Origin: Caldilineae bacterium
Lineage (GTDB): Bacteria; Chloroflexota; Anaerolineae; J102
Direction: 5' to 3'
Assembly (NCBI GenBank): GCA_011176555.1
Contig: DUEF01000154.1
Span: forward strand, 1 to 8,482
Length of the DNA stretch: 8,482 bases
Positions within the stretch are counted from its first letter, which is position 1; every line of letters begins with the position of its first letter. Below, piece after piece: positions 8,045-8,482 of the stretch. Under the pieces are notes generated by a model that saw only the letters and a program-made list of their open reading frames with translations, was not told the origin of the DNA and searched no databases. A program made the translations under genes and the position numbers.

Positions 8045-8482
8045 TCAAAGAAATGTACGATATTCGTAAAGAGCAAACGACAAGGGCTCAGACAGATGGA
8101 AGGTCAAGCATCCGTCTCCGTCTACGGCGCCTGTAAAGTCGGCGCCATGCCCGGCGATAAGGCGACATTGCACAGTGCGCCCCTCCAACCCCCAGAGTTT
8201 GAGCGCTGCGCGAGGGCGTTGGTTCAATTCCCGGTAAACGAGCAGATAGCCTCGTTCCCCCCGGATGGACTGAAAACCCGTCCAGGACGCGCCCGAAGGT
8301 TCTTCGCCAATGGGAAAAATCTGTCCTGCGTGGATATCTCCCTGATGCTGGCGGTAGCTTTGCAGCAGGGGGGCGATGGCAAATGCTTCTTCTGGCAAGC
8401 CGGTCGCCTCGAACCAGGCCAGGGGTTGCGCCATCATCGTGATCGCAAAGCAGTAATCAAAGGACACGTGCTGCGGGGCCAG
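8045..8482 (-). CDS. C-terminal end of a glycoside hydrolase, probably melibiase/alpha-galactosidase-like (5' end missing)
   Basis: The frame is open at the window edge and ends with TGA at 8045, giving the last 145 residues of a larger protein. A GTG at 8467 lies in frame, but the frame continues upstream without a stop, so this is a truncated gene and not a small one. DYCFAITMMAQPLAWFEATGL (split around residues 9-29) looks like the last helix of a (beta/alpha)8 glycosidase barrel. It is followed by FPIGEEPSGASWTGFQS (56-72), GYLLVYREL (78-86) and a beta-rich C-terminal domain ending SFALYEYRTFL. This layout matches clan GH-D (GH36/GH27-like) enzymes that end in a beta-sandwich, but the catalytic part is not in the window, so the family is an inference. 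It ends 8 bases before the transporter start and is likely cotranscribed. Confidence 0.6.
   Translation of the reverse strand: MAPQHVSFDYCFAITMMAQPLAWFEATGLPEEAFAIAPLLQSYRQHQGDIHAGQIFPIGEEPSGASWTGFQSIRGERGYLLVYRELNQRPRAALKLWGLEGRTVQCRLIAGHGADFTGAVDGDGCLTFHLSEPLSFALYEYRTFL

Larger units (their letters stand above)
1..8482 (-). other. Probable single carbohydrate-catabolism operon, cut at both ends
   Basis: Six consecutive same-strand genes have gaps of about 8, 22, 29, -4 and 36 bases, and none of the gaps holds a hairpin followed by a T-run. Contents are transport, two glycosidases, an esterase and two UroD-like proteins, which fits one pathway for an imported glycan. No regulator, sugar kinase, isomerase or outer-membrane SusC/SusD pair is present in the visible part. 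The promoter and any regulator must lie outside the window. Confidence 0.7.

Noticed and set aside
8037..8048. TTG start at 8048 for the transporter, overlapping the upstream TGA
   Set aside because: No ribosome binding site precedes it and it adds only four residues; ATG at 8036 is the simpler start, though the TTG cannot be excluded.
8045..8467. Stand-alone 140-residue gene starting at GTG 8467
   Set aside because: The frame stays open to the window edge and the sequence reads as the end of a glycosidase barrel plus C-terminal beta domain, so it is the tail of a longer gene.

Overview
All supportable genes in this window lie on the minus strand and point the same way, so the region reads right to left as part of a single carbohydrate-catabolism operon. 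It is cut at both ends. The order of transcription is: the C-terminal end of a glycoside hydrolase resembling melibiase/alpha-galactosidase (runs off the right edge); a major-facilitator transporter fused to a C-terminal HEAT-repeat domain; a 1030-residue glycosyl hydrolase resembling family GH106 (alpha-L-rhamnosidase); a small SGNH/GDSL hydrolase, probably a carbohydrate esterase; a 360-residue protein of the uroporphyrinogen decarboxylase (UroD/MtaA/CmuA) superfamily; and a second, divergent UroD-superfamily protein (runs off the left edge).

Genes are packed tightly. Gaps are about 8, 22, 29 and 36 bases, with one 4-base ATGA overlap between the esterase and the first UroD-like gene. No stretch over 40 bases is without a gene. 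I see no terminator, internal promoter, RNA gene, insertion sequence or CRISPR array. The operon promoter must lie beyond the right edge.

A plausible joint role, which is inference: the transporter imports a plant- or microbe-derived oligosaccharide, the two hydrolases cut it inside the cell (the complete GH106-like protein has no signal peptide), and the SGNH protein removes acyl groups. The two UroD-like proteins are the puzzle. They are not haem-biosynthesis enzymes in any obvious sense, and both carry H-x-D-G where cobalamin-linked methyltransferases of the superfamily carry a zinc-binding H-x-C. Demethylation of O-methyl sugars or another one-carbon or decarboxylation step are open possibilities.

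The organism is a bacterium with moderately high G+C (judged by eye, not counted) and good Shine-Dalgarno sites. The mix of MFS-HEAT fusion, GH106-like enzyme without SusC/SusD partners and multiple UroD-like proteins suggests a Chloroflexota (Anaerolineae-type) or similar environmental saccharolytic lineage. That assignment rests on gene content alone and is tentative.
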